Assembly (NCBI GenBank): GCA_000827265.1
Contig: KN834833.1
Location: forward strand, 166,492 to 230,491
DNA from: Collybiopsis luxurians FD-317 M1
Taxonomy: Eukaryota; Basidiomycota; Agaricomycetes; Agaricales; Omphalotaceae
Reading direction: 5' to 3'
Length of the DNA: 64,000 bases
Shown: in pieces, positions 49,628 through 60,295 of the stretch
Position numbering within the stretch: the first letter of the stretch is position 1
Layout: each line of letters begins with the position of its first letter
Program-made: the position numbers and the translations under genes
Notes under the pieces: model-generated
The model's database searches: none
What the model saw: the letters and a program-made list of their open reading frames with translations, nothing else
Told to the model about the DNA's origin: nothing

Positions 49628-51479
49628 TCATTTGCGGCTATCGACTGTGCTATTATAATGTAAATTACACTCTACGTGGTAGCATAAGTATGTATATATT
49701 TGCACTTCAGGAAAAGTTGTTGAAGTTACAACCTCTTTCGAAATGGGTGTAAGATTACTAACAGGGTCACAAGTAACTTTAAATGCAAAGGCCTCATCAA
49801 AGAGAGAATAAGATGCTCTACCGTCATTTTTGGTAGTCTTTGTGATACCATGTACATGTACAGTGAGGTGCACCATTTGACCAATCTTGAGGCTACATTC
49901 ACCTAATCAAAGTCTGGAGCTGAGGTTATCGAGATCCACATCTTCCCGCCAACTTGCATGGCCAACACCCAAGGTCGGGATATACAGATGTAGATGCCAC
50001 AACTGCAGCAATGGCAATCCTTGAACAATCGTTGGAATAATTGAGGGAGCCTCAAAGAGAAATTAACAAAGGAACATTTGGAAAATGTTCAAACCTACCG
50101 AGTCCAATGCCTCCCATGCAAGATGAGAATCCATTGTCTCCAAGTTGGCACAGTACGGAATTATGTGTTTTTCATAAACTTCAGCAACAAACCCAAATCG
50201 ATACCAGAGTATCTGCGTTATCAAGAGATTGCAGTACTGTAATCCAGGATTGACAAATTTCAGGTTCTTCAGATTGCACCCCAAGCCGCTCAAGACTGTG
50301 CCTAGTCGTGGAGTACGGTGGCATTCCACTATTGCCGTGAGATACTCTGTCAAGAGGATTGTTAGTGAAGTGATGTGGTGACTTGCATTTGAGAGGGCCT
50401 GACAATCATTGAGGTGACCTTCAAATTGCTGTAGTGATACTGGGGCTGTGGGAACTCGAAAAGTGAGAGGGTCAAGATATACATCACAGCATTCAAGAAC
50501 TAGGCATTCTAGTGCTCTGTGTCACTGAAGAAAACTGTTGAGATTGAGATAAAGTGCGGGTTTGGAGTCCAAATGGTCAATATCACTGGACTGAATATGC
50601 ATCTTGTGGAGGGATGGAAAATCCATTTGGCTGAGTGCCAGACCAAAATTCTTGAGGGATGAAGAAGTTGACTGATGAAGCTCAGCTCTCAATACTGAAA
50701 GATTGGTGCACGATTGATGAATTGGTTGCAGAAAGAGTGGATAGAAATGAGTGGAATCAAGGGTTTGACCTATGTATTCCCAAAATCAGCTTTCCACAGG
50801 ACATGAAGTTATCACAGGCACTCACTGTCATTATCAAGTATTATGAATTGGAACTGAAGCTTCCAGACTGACGGAGCTAGGAGAGACTCCTTAATTATGC
50901 GCCAAAAGAAAAAAAAACAAAACGGAATGGAAGTAAGCATCAGTACCAATTGATAGGTAGCAGGCTCACAAATATGTCCACAGACTTCTCCACCTCATGC
51001 TCATAACATTTACCCCAGATTCTCAATTGTACCAAATTGACAGTGATTCCAGCTGGCATCCCTTGAAAACAATCCATGAAAAAGAAATCTACCAGGTCAA
51101 GTGATAAATCCTTTAAGCCTCCAGATGCGGATGAAAAAGGTGCCATGTTCTCGATGGCAGCCTGAAGAAAGCTAGTGACAGTTGCCACTTGATCTTGGGG
51201 GGGTTTCTGAGTGGGAAGAAGGGTCAAACCACAAACAAATGAGGCCGGGTGGTAATCATGTAAGCTTTGGAGGATGCAACATTCACTGGTAGGTCTAGCG
51301 AGGGTCTCAAGTGCACTGATATGGCAGACCTCACTGTAGAGGTAATGGTTGGTAAGGCAGAAAAGGTGCCGGCAAATGAGCGGCAGAGAGAAAAGAGCCA
51401 GTAAATCATCATTGTGGAAGAGGATTTCTGCAATAACGAGTAGGAGCTCACTGGGAAGGAGGAGAAATTTGTCCATCAT
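49628..51479 (-). pseudogene. F-box / leucine-rich protein, with an in-frame TGA
   Basis: The N-terminus (51479 down) reads LLPSELLLVIAEILFHNDDL then LICRHLFCLTNHYLY, an F-box-like helix set. Later segments have leucine-rich character: DFPSLHKMHIQSSDIDHL (near 50610), LECLVLECCDVYLDP (50500), SLQQFEGHLNDCQALS (50420), SGLGCNLKNLKFVNPGLQYC (50270). TGA at 50522-50524 interrupts the frame between the second and third blocks. The layout parallels the plus-strand F-box gene at 52.5-54.5 kb. F-box proteins usually link SCF ubiquitin ligases to substrates. The last part (49876-49628; IGQMVHLTVHVHGITKT) may be a 3' exon or belong to another gene. Confidence 0.5.
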
Positions 51480-51604
51480 TGGGGATTCTCAGCTAGAGGA
51501 TATGTAAATTTATATGCAAGACATGTTCTTTGTCCCTTTGTTTTAAAAAGATCTAACCTAAAATCACAGTCAAAAGAGAAACCTCAACATATTGAGGGGC
51601 AATC

Positions 51605-52290
51605 TACAGTATGTTGTCTACCCCTTACTCACCTACCCACCTGCTGTACCAAGTTGACAGATGGGAGTTTGAGATAAAGAGACAGGAAAGTGTTCACGTG
51701 CGCGATGGTGGGTCATACCGCTTAGGCAGCAAAATTCTACACTCAAAAAGGAAAGCAGTGCCTTTTTCCTTTTTGAGTGTAGAATTTTGCCAATGAGCTG
51801 CTATGACCCACCGTCCCGCACGTGAACACTTTCTCGCCTCTTCATTTCAAACCTCCATCTACTAAGGTCGGTGGACTAGTCTGTTCTCCTCCCTCTATTT
51901 TGCATCTGCACTACTTTTAGAATACAAGAATTATTACTGTAATCTGTAGATCTTGAGTCATTCTGAGCAAAGTAAGATCTGAGCAAAAAAAAAACCTGTA
52001 AAAATGCATCTGACCTCTGTTGCACTCGGTAGGACACGAATACGGAAGATCCAACGATGAAGAACCAGGTAGTTGCACCTGCGAAGCCTGGCAAATGGCG
52101 GCACAGAACAAATGGTTTATAGATCTTGAAGCCCAGGTAGACAGCAAGGAGCCTAGCGACGATGAGGGTGACACATGATTAAACAGCGGTATCTATTCTC
52201 ACATGACTTCCCTTCCTAGTTGTGTACTCAATCACATTTTAGCTAGTTTTATTGACAACGATCCTTGAGACACTCCCACCTCTGCTCCAG
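51605..52290 (+). repeat. Palindromic CACGTG repeat plus Spt5-like N-terminal fragment (copy at 51.7 kb)
   Basis: Palindrome arms run 51655-51750 and 51758-51862 around a centre near 51755. Homology to the 58.6-kb copy then continues (gtggactagtctgttctcc, ttagaatacaagaattattactg) into FIDLEAQVDS (52120-52150) and an acidic stretch. At 52176-52178 the codon is TGA where the 59-kb copy has CGA. The Spt5-like frame decays by 52290. Confidence 0.75.
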
Positions 52291-52511
52291 CCTCCCCAGA
52301 GAAACTTTGCCAGATGAAACATGATTTTGTGGACTTTTCCTTGGGCCCTTTCATCCACTGCTCTGATATCTATTTCATTTTTCGCATTCGGCATTTCAAA
52401 TGAAGTGCCTTTCACTTCTTTATATCTCCATATATACTGTCATCACTTTTTAATATGTGTAGTCTCTTTGAATCCATCATGAAATTGTTCCCCTTTCAAT
52501 AATGGCCTTGT

Positions 52512-54480
52512 TTGTCTGCTTTCCTATTTCAGGCTATCACTCAGTGTTTAAAAGCCACGATCTACATTCCTTCTAGTCCCAAAATGCCTCGTATTGCTAC
52601 TACTACACTGATCCGTGCCCATCGAACTGCCTGCTCCCTGCCATGCCACTCTGCCTGGGCAACAAAAACTCTCTTTGATCGTCATTTTGGTGTTCGAGCT
52701 GACATACGTCCATTGCGATTATACAGTTTTTCTACTGACAGATAAAGTTTCTTCAAGCGTCTTGGCCTCGTTCACCTTTCTCAAGGCCGTGATGTCTTCA
52801 GCACCTTGCCCATCGAACTCCATGAAAAGATTGCCGAGTGTCTTTCAAAGGAACCCGGTGTGCTTCATGCCCTCTCCTCCGTGAACAAGGACTGCTTGGA
52901 CGTCGCCAATTCCCAATTGTACTGTACCATCAAGGACTGTCGGACTCTCGAAACTATAGCCTTGCCTCAAAGCAGCCGGTCTGTTTTGGATTCGCGCCAT
53001 CCAGCGGCCTCTGTCCGCGTTCTCGAGTTTTCAGTCAACACAGAGTCCGACTCTGAGTCCACCGCATCCTCTGTCCGCCTTTTCGAAACTGCAATGTTCA
53101 ACTTAGTCCACTTTTTGCCACAGCCGAGCTACTCGTTGTTAACGAGTCTGACAATCCATATAATTGGAGTCACCTTTGTGGACGCCTTCAAAGGAGTGGC
53201 ATGGGATAAGTTTAGGCTGCAAGAGCTGCAAATAATGGCGCAATACATTGCATCCAGTGTATCAGAGTGCTGTGATACATTGGTCAGTGGCCGCTTCAAC
53301 CTTCAAGATTTCTGCTAACAGCTCTCCAATACTTCAGGCGTCCCTTTTGTGCCCTTCACTGCAAACGCTTCAGCTAGAATTGACTGCTTTAGGCCCTAAC
53401 GGTATGTCATAGGTTTTGTAATATCCACTCTTTCTAAACCTTATTCCCTCGTAATAGGACATATCCTAGATACAGGTATGAGTTACTCAAAATTTCTTGC
53501 ATCCGTCAATCGTCTTGCTCCAAATGTTTCCAAATTTATTCTCTCTCTTCACTGCACATACTCGGAATCCTTGGATGCATTTAATACTACATTCAGAGAT
53601 GCCAGTTTTTCGGCTCTAGATGATATCGAAATTAAAATTTCATTATCCTCTACTGCTGACTCACCTTTGCTCGACCTGTTGAAATTTTTTCATCGGCATA
53701 CTTCTATCCAAAGAATCAACATTAGCTACATGTCAGCTAGTGCCATCCATCACTTCCAATTGGCTATTGTGGCCACTCAGCCATCTTTGTCCGGCTTGAA
53801 GCACTTCAGAGGTCACATTCAAGATTACTGGTCCCTCCAAAGTGGAGGTCATATTTCACTCCAATTGCTTACCATTCAGTTACCCATGGAACCAACGATC
53901 AACCATGGGGAGCTGACAGATGGGCAGTTGACAGATGTGCTGAAGCACACTGGAACAACCCTGAAAACTTTGAGGCTTGTTCAGGATTGGAAGTCTCAGT
54001 CCTCCATCTGCGCCATTTCTCTTATCTGGGATCAACTGGGCAGTTCTGGGCTTCAGTGCTCAACCGTCACAGCACTGTGTCAAAATTTAGAAGAATTGGA
54101 GTTATATCTGCCTTGGCAGGATGTCCAATCAGTGTGTGTCCTCTTCCTTCAATGTTCGGAATGCTAAATTTTCACAGGACCTCGGGCTTATTTCCACTAT
54201 TGTCGGCGATTTGCTCACACTTTGACTACTTCATGTACATCTATTCATACCTCAAAATCAAGACCTGACTTCTCTGGGTTGTCGAGCTCGCTTGAGTTTA
54301 GATGAGCTGGATTCCAAATTACAACTCCCTTGCTGCAGGCTTCAGGTCGGTAGAACTGTTCTGGTCAAGTTCTCGATCTACGGGGTTGGCATCATGCGCA
54401 AAGAACAGGAGCTTTCACTGGCAATGATTCATGATGAACACTTATATCAGATCAAACCAGTGGCAGATTTGCAAGCTATT
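52512..54480 (+). CDS. F-box / leucine-rich repeat-like protein, possibly damaged
   Basis: The F-box-like start FSTLPIELHEKIAECLSKEP is followed by VLHALSSVNKDCLDVANSQL (52790-52930), the usual 'lP.El...I......l..l..v.k....v....ly' layout. Exon to 53282, intron 53283-53337 (GTCAGT...TTCAG with CTAACAG), exon 53338-53401 (LLCPSLQTLQLELTALGPNG), intron to about 53458, then a long exon with leucine-rich segments (GLKHFRGHI, LLTIQLPM, TLKTLRLVQDW, NLEELELYLPW). Near 54150 the frame shifts or an intron is needed. A last piece (54270-54480) reads DELDSKLQLPCCRLQVGRTV. Upstream, a basic leader (52584-52742) is in frame but separated by TAA at 52743, so the true start is uncertain. Probable SCF substrate adaptor. 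Confidence 0.5.
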
Positions 54481-54824
54481 TAGAGTACTTGACTGTGCAC
54501 ACACACTGCGTGTATTTTCAGAGATTCTCACTGTAAAACATATCAGATTGTTTTTGCTTTATCTATATATACCTAACTGTACAGTTAGTCGCAATGATCC
54601 TCTTGACTCGCAGGTCACTCTTCATCAGTTGATCAATCCGCTGTGAATGCAAAAATCTCAAATTTATGTCAAGCTTGTGAATACGCGAAACGCGAATCAT
54701 ACCAAATTCACGTGTCAAGCTTGTGAAATAATTAAAACACGAATCATGCCAAATTCATGTGCCAAGATTGGCTGAGTCCTGCCGAGTCTCTTTGTTAACC
54801 GCAGGTTCTTCTTCAACAACCATC

Positions 54825-55591
54825 ATGGATGATTCTTGCATATCCAAAGACTTAACTTCTGGCCATGATGGCTCCAGCATCTTGGAACAACACAAGGATG
54901 TTAATGACTGGCCTGAAACATGTAGTGCTATCATTGTCCGCAATGGGGAGTCTCCCGGCGAGGGAGTTTTGGAAAGTGAAAGAGAACATAATGATCATGA
55001 AGGCCAAGGTTTTGAAGAGGAGTCCATAGATGATGAGGGATCTGGAGAAGACACTGATGAGGAAGCAGCAGGGCCAAACTTTGCTGTCTTGTTCTGCTCC
55101 GCCACTGTCTTCGTTTCCAGACATCTTAGAAACCCTGATCATTTCACTCAATTCCGGCTGGGGAAAATCATGGTAGTGATTTATAATGGCAACGGTACGT
55201 TACCCCCTGACAGATGATGTTGTAGATCTCTAATTCTGTTTGACAGTCGGCATATACATTGGATACAAAAATGAAAATAAGCCAGTTCTAGCGGTTCCCA
55301 CCTCAGGCGATTTTAATGAGGTCTGTGATGGCATAGTAATTTCATTATAGCTACTTAATTCATGCCCAGCTGTTCTTAGAATGGGAAATTCACCGGAGGG
55401 GCCTCGACCTTCGAATGGATTTGAGTGGTACCTCATGATTTGTAGACACCCACATTTGCCTCAACTTTCATGACCGAGCAGAATTCATCTGCTTCAAACA
55501 AAGTTTGTCGGCCAAGGTGAATCGGATTCTTTCCAGCGATGGCCCGGAACCTGATTGGAGGTGGATTGTGCACTGCTTTAAAGTTCTTTAG
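54825..55591 (+). pseudogene. Acidic small protein of unknown function, interrupted by TGA
   Basis: Exon 1 (54825-55194) has a strongly acidic stretch (EESIDDEGSGEDTDEEAAGP) and then NFAVLFCSATVFVSRH. Intron 55195-55246 (GTACGT...GACAG) joins in phase to VGIYIGYKNENKPVLAVP (55247-55320). Intron 55321-55369 (GTCTGT...CCCAG) leads to LFLEWEIHRRGLDLRMDLSG. The frame then meets TGA at 55436-55438 and continues as FVDTHICLNFHDRAEFICF to a TAG stop at 55589. An 18-base GT-AG segment (55428-55445) around the TGA would also restore the frame, but is far too short for a normal intron. No family recognised. Confidence 0.45.
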
Positions 55592-55949
55592 AAAGAAATT
55601 GTATTCATTTTAAATATCTGGTTGGGGGAATCAATGTATTATGTTCTGCACACTTATGACTGAGGTCAAGGCCACCACAATGCCACCCAACCCTCTTGTC
55701 ACTCGCTACATGAAACAGTCAACTCACTTCTTCACATGAATCATACCGTGCAGTAACCAATTACAGAATCGTCATTGGAAGTGATATCCTTTGAACCTAA
55801 GATGGTGGCCATGTCTATGTACATCCACTATTTACTGGTATCGATGCATAACACAACCTCTACACAAGCTTGTATCAAGTTTTTCCACCTCAAAAGAATA
55901 CAATTTAGTTATGATTTCTACAGATCAAGTCCTGAGACCCACCAACAAC

Positions 55950-57480
55950 CTAGGTGCATTGAATGCTCTGAGTATGGTGCAGAAGCCCCTCGAACATCTT
56001 CCGCATGTCTTTCACAGCCGACAGCCATTCGAGTTCAAGCTCCTGCCTACTTGCCTGGTCGAGGTTCCCAATGTCCCATTTCCACCAGAGAAGACATGTC
56101 AGAAGTCCTAGCCATCTGTTCCTCCCGGGCCTGTTGAGGGTTTCCCAACTCTTCCCATATGCAATAACTTCAGCAGGTCTGCCATTAGAAGTAATACTTT
56201 GCCAGGGTGGCTGCAAAGTGTGCCACCAGGCCCACACTTTCTCCGAGAATGACTTGAGGGACGCCACATTGTGAAATCAGAGTGAAGCTCCCTTTCGTGA
56301 ACTCTGGATCCATGTTGTGAGCTCGGAGGGCCAGTCCTTTGGAGTGAGTCCACTCTTGGGACAATCAAATCCATGTTTTTGTTCAAACTGGATCCAGACC
56401 ATTAAAAGAGAGGCATATTCCAGGCCGAAATCCACATTTAGAAGGGTAAAAGTGGAACTGAACCACTTGGCCTGGCTCGAGTTGCAGCTGGAATGGGCAG
56501 CACGGTACCTCCCAGCAAGGTCTAGCATGTAATGGGAAGCTTCAGAAGGAGAGGACATGGGGGCAGGGGGCAGTGAGGGGATAGCGTCCTGAGCAGTGGC
56601 TTTAGAATTGGTATCCATCAGATAGTCATGACTAGTGTCCTGCATAGGTACCCATTCAGCTCAAACAATCCTACGCGTGGCCAGGAAGAATTACCAAAAG
56701 TTGACTGTCTCCAACTTGGGCAGTATGCCTATTCTTAGCCAGTTTGGAGCTATCCATATCCTCTTTCAGGGCTTCCTTTGACCCTTTGCATTCATCGCTC
56801 TTGCAGTCAGCAATCTGAAATTCCAATGTAATTTGATTCCACTCATGAAAGTAAGAGTGGACAAACCTGCAGGGCCTTGCTCAGATGTGAGAGATTGTCT
56901 GGGTCTGGGAGAATGATACTACTTTCTCCCAATAATCGTTGAGCGAGAGAGGTATTGATCTGTACATGTGTGTTAGAAGAGATCATTCATGGTGAACAAA
57001 GGTTACACACGCATTTATTCTCTTCCATTTCGTGCTTCTGTGTAGCCAGTTGATTTTGAAGATTAGCCACCTCAGCCTCATATTGACATTCCTTTTACTC
57101 GAGAGTTGCAACCTGGTCTTGAAGTTGTTTCACTTGAGCCTCAGTTTGTCAGAGTTTGCACTCAACAATGAACAGATCTGAATTCTGGAGCAACGTGTTT
57201 GAATGCAAGGTGATATAATGGGGAATGCTCTCACCATCAGCTTGTCCAATTCTTCTGAGAGAGCTGCCATTTTCTTCCGAAGCTCCCCAACTTCGGAACG
57301 AAGAGCTGAATTTTTGGCCATAAGCTCAGTGGTCTCGTTCCATTCTTTTTGTTGTTTACTCTAGAAACTGAGACAAGTAAGAGATGTGATCAATGCAATG
57401 ATGGACTGAAGGGTACACTCGCCATTTGATCATGCAGTCCAACCGACAACTCGCTATTCACTATCTGCAGGGGTTTTCAT
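55950..57480 (-). pseudogene. Coiled-coil / Trp-rich protein of agaricomycete type, with stops
   Basis: The 5' exons (57470-56900) encode heptads (SALRSEVGELRKKMAALSEE, EAQVKQLQDQVATLE). The C-terminal frame 56645-55950 has FGLEYASLLMVWIQFEQKHG, PSELTTWIQSSRKGASL, then after TGA (56277-56279) KSFSEKVWAWWHTLQPPWQS, GRNRWLGLLTCLLWWKWD and WLSAVKDMRKMFEGL. The 'W..WW..lQP.WR ... G.nGl..l...L.WW' pattern is one I recall as a frequent uncharacterised agaricomycete domain. Other stops: TGA 57149 and TAA 57095. No intact product is likely. It overlaps plus-strand open frames that look like shadows. Confidence 0.5.
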
Positions 57481-58504
57481 TTCATAGAGATAAACTTTCA
57501 GACCATGCAAAGGGGTGAAGTAGGACTTTCTAAAAGTAAATGGTGGTGGCGGTCAGTGGAAAGGATGAATTAAGTAGGTAAGCGCCTGGTAAGTGCGCGT
57601 AATGGAGAACAAAGGACAATTGTTCAAAGGGACCAACTGGATAAAGCCTGCATGTTTAGGCGCCTTTGAACATATTTCCATTCCGCTACCATGGGGATGT
57701 ATCAGTGACAAATTCCAACTAGCACAGCGGTAAGCACCATAATATAATTATACGACAATGAATGAATACTCACATCAGTTATTAGACCTGTGTCAAAGGT
57801 ATTCGATCTCAGCTGTATCCAGCAGATAGCGCATCACCTAGGCAGATTCTTGTCCACTATCGCACAGACGCTTGCCTCTCAAAGAAGCAGAGAGAAGTCT
57901 TGGCGGCGGCGACATTGAGATTCCAATGAACGCAGCCATACATTCACGATATCATTGTGACCATCTTCTACAATAAGAAGCAGTACAAATTCTGTATTTT
58001 CTTTCAAAGACACCTTTATCTCCCTTCCAATCAATGTGTCGCCGGTGTCAATGGTGCACCGATAGCAGGAGATCTTCTTGTGGTTGCATGTGGAAAGAGA
58101 TATGATGTACAGAACATGAATGGATTGGCGGAGACGCAAGCAGCAGATCTCGCAGCAAGAAGGTACATGTATGTGTTATCTGAACCTGGATCAACATTTA
58201 TTTCCATGTCTAGGTTGGCGGATTACCTGGTAACAAGGATGGGAAAAAGAATTCCACCTGAAATCATCCTGTAGATATGAAGATATACCTTACCATCTTA
58301 ACGTATGTCAGATATTGGTGCATTCATATTTCCAGTCGTACACTAGAGTTCATATCTGTAATCGGCCTTTGTATCCAATGCGATGTTCTCAAACCCAACA
58401 TTGGTTACTTGTCCTCTTTTTTTAAAACAAACATACTGATTACGGTGTGATATTTTGTTGATTTATATTCTATTGATATTTGTTCTGAAGAGGAAAGGGT
58501 TTGT
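57481..58504. other. No firmly supported gene
   Basis: A plus frame at 57957-58274 (GLAETQAADLAARRYMYVLS) is open but unrecognised; the opposite strand is also open. Tail is AT-rich. Confidence 0.3.
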
Positions 58505-58790
58505 AGTACATTGTCTACCCCGCACACACCTACCTGCCCACCGTACGAAGTTAGCAGATGGGAATTCGAGATAAAGAGATGGGAAGGTGTTCACGTGCAT
58601 GATGGTGGGTCATAGTGGCTCAGTCGGCAAAATTCTACACTCAAAAAGGAAAAAGGTGGAATGGCGCCTTTTTCCTTTTTGAGTGTAGAATTTTGCTGTC
58701 CAAGTGTTATGACCCACCATCCCGCATGTGAACACCTTCTGGCATCTTCATTTCAAACCTCCATCTACTAAGGTCAGTGGACTAGTCTGT
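58505..58790. repeat. Palindromic CACGTG repeat, copy at 58.6 kb
   Basis: Left arm 58556-58650 (ggaattcgagataaag, gttcacgtgcatgatg, gtgggtcata, aaaattctacactc), centre near 58660, right arm to about 58766 with the same words inverted. Outer left flank (acattgtctaccccgcac) matches the 51.6-kb copy. It lies directly 5' of the long Spt5-like gene. Confidence 0.85.
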
Positions 58791-59422
58791 TCTCCTCCTT
58801 ATATTTTGCATCTGCACCACTTTTAGAATACAAGAATTATTACTGTAATCTGTAGATATTGAGTCACTTTGAGCAAAGTAAGACCTGAGTAAAAAAATTT
58901 GTAAATATGCATCTAACCTCCGTTGTGCTGGTAGGACATGAATGCAGAAGATTCGACAATGAAGAACCAGGTACTTACACCGGAAAAGCCTGGCAAATGG
59001 CAGCACAGAACAACTCATGAGGTCCCAAACAGTTCATAGATCTTGAAGCCCAGGTAGATAGCAAGGAGGAGCCTAGCGACGACGAGGGTGACGCACGATT
59101 AAACAGCGGTATTTACGATCACAACTTCTGCTCCTGGTTGTGTACTCAATCCTTTCTTTTAGCTAGTTTTATTGACAATGATCCTCAAGATATTCCTGCC
59201 CCAGCATCCTCTTCGACCTCCACTTCATCTTTTTCAACTGCCGATCCCACTACTCGCTTGGATATTGTTGTAGAAAGAATTGAGAACAGATACTTGAATA
59301 CTCCACATAACCAGGAAGATGAAGAGCCGACCAATGACCCTACGCGATGAAGTTGGATTTGGCTTCGCGGGAAAGACTGGTTTCTCTGGTGGGTGAAATG
59401 CACTGTTCGTTCCTTTCTCTTA

Positions 59423-60295
59423 CACCCCCAGCAGTCCAATCTTTATTGTCTGTAAAAGGCTTAGCAATATATATAATTTTTCCTTTGAATTTTAATATTT
59501 TTTTCCAGTGTTAAATAATTAATATTGAGCTGGTAAAAGGTATAGTTTAATAATTGATTTTGCAGCGCCTTTTTCACATGTAAAAGACGCCGGTAATTAC
59601 GTAATTTTTCCCGTGATTTTTCTCATATTTTACCATATTTTTTCCGGCTGTAATCTAATAAATATAACCTGTGAGAAAGAATTACTTTTTCTAAAACATT
59701 GTCAGCTGACAAATAAAAACTTTTACTGCTGCGAAAAGNNNNNNNNNNNNNNNNNNNNNNNNNNNNNNNNNNNNNNNNNNNNNNNNNNNNNNNNNNNNNN
59801 NNNNNNNNNNNNNNNNNNNNNNNNNNNNNNNNNNNNNNNNNNNNNNNNNNNNNNNNNNNNNNNNNNNNNNNNNNNNNNNNNNNNNNNNNNNNNNNNNNNN
59901 NNNNNNNNNNNNNNNNNNNNNNNNNNNNNNNNNNNNNNNNNNNNNNNNNNNNNNNNNNNNNNNNNNNNNNNNNNNNNNNNNNNNNNNNNNNNNNNNNNNN
60001 NNNNNNNNNNGCTGACAATGTTTTAGAAAAAGTAATTCTTTCTCACAGGTTATATTTATTAGATTACAGCCGGAAAAAATATGGTAAAATATGAGAAAAA
60101 TCACGGGAAAAATTACGTAATTACCGGCGTCTTTTACGTGGGAAAAAGGCGCCGCAAAATCAATTATTTAACTATATCTTTTACTAGCTCAATATTAATT
60201 ATTTAGCAATAGAAAAAAATTTGGTAAAATTCATGGTAAAATTAAATATATTACTAGGCCTTTTACAGACAATAAATATTGAACTGCTGGGGGTG
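59423..60295. mobile_element. Foldback CACTA-like element 2, target duplication TTA
   Basis: Same family as 30954-31785. The right arm repeats the left arm in inverse for at least 290 bp, starting from CACCCCCAGCAGT at both ends. TTA at 59420-59422 and 60296-60298 is the 3-bp duplication. No coding capacity. Most differences from copy 1 in the left arm are at CpG sites (gcggcgcc/gcagcgcc, cacgtg/cacatg, ccggctg/ccagctg, gcgaaaag/gcaaaag). Confidence 0.8.
59739..60010. other. Assembly gap (272 N) in the loop of foldback element 2
   Basis: The gap sits at the centre of the hairpin, as in copy 1. Open frames across it are artefacts. Confidence 0.95.

Noticed and set aside
50659..50871. Plus-strand 70-aa open frame opposite the F-box gene
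   Set aside because: The minus strand shows leucine-rich coding over the same stretch with better fit to the gene's other exons; no motif on the plus strand.
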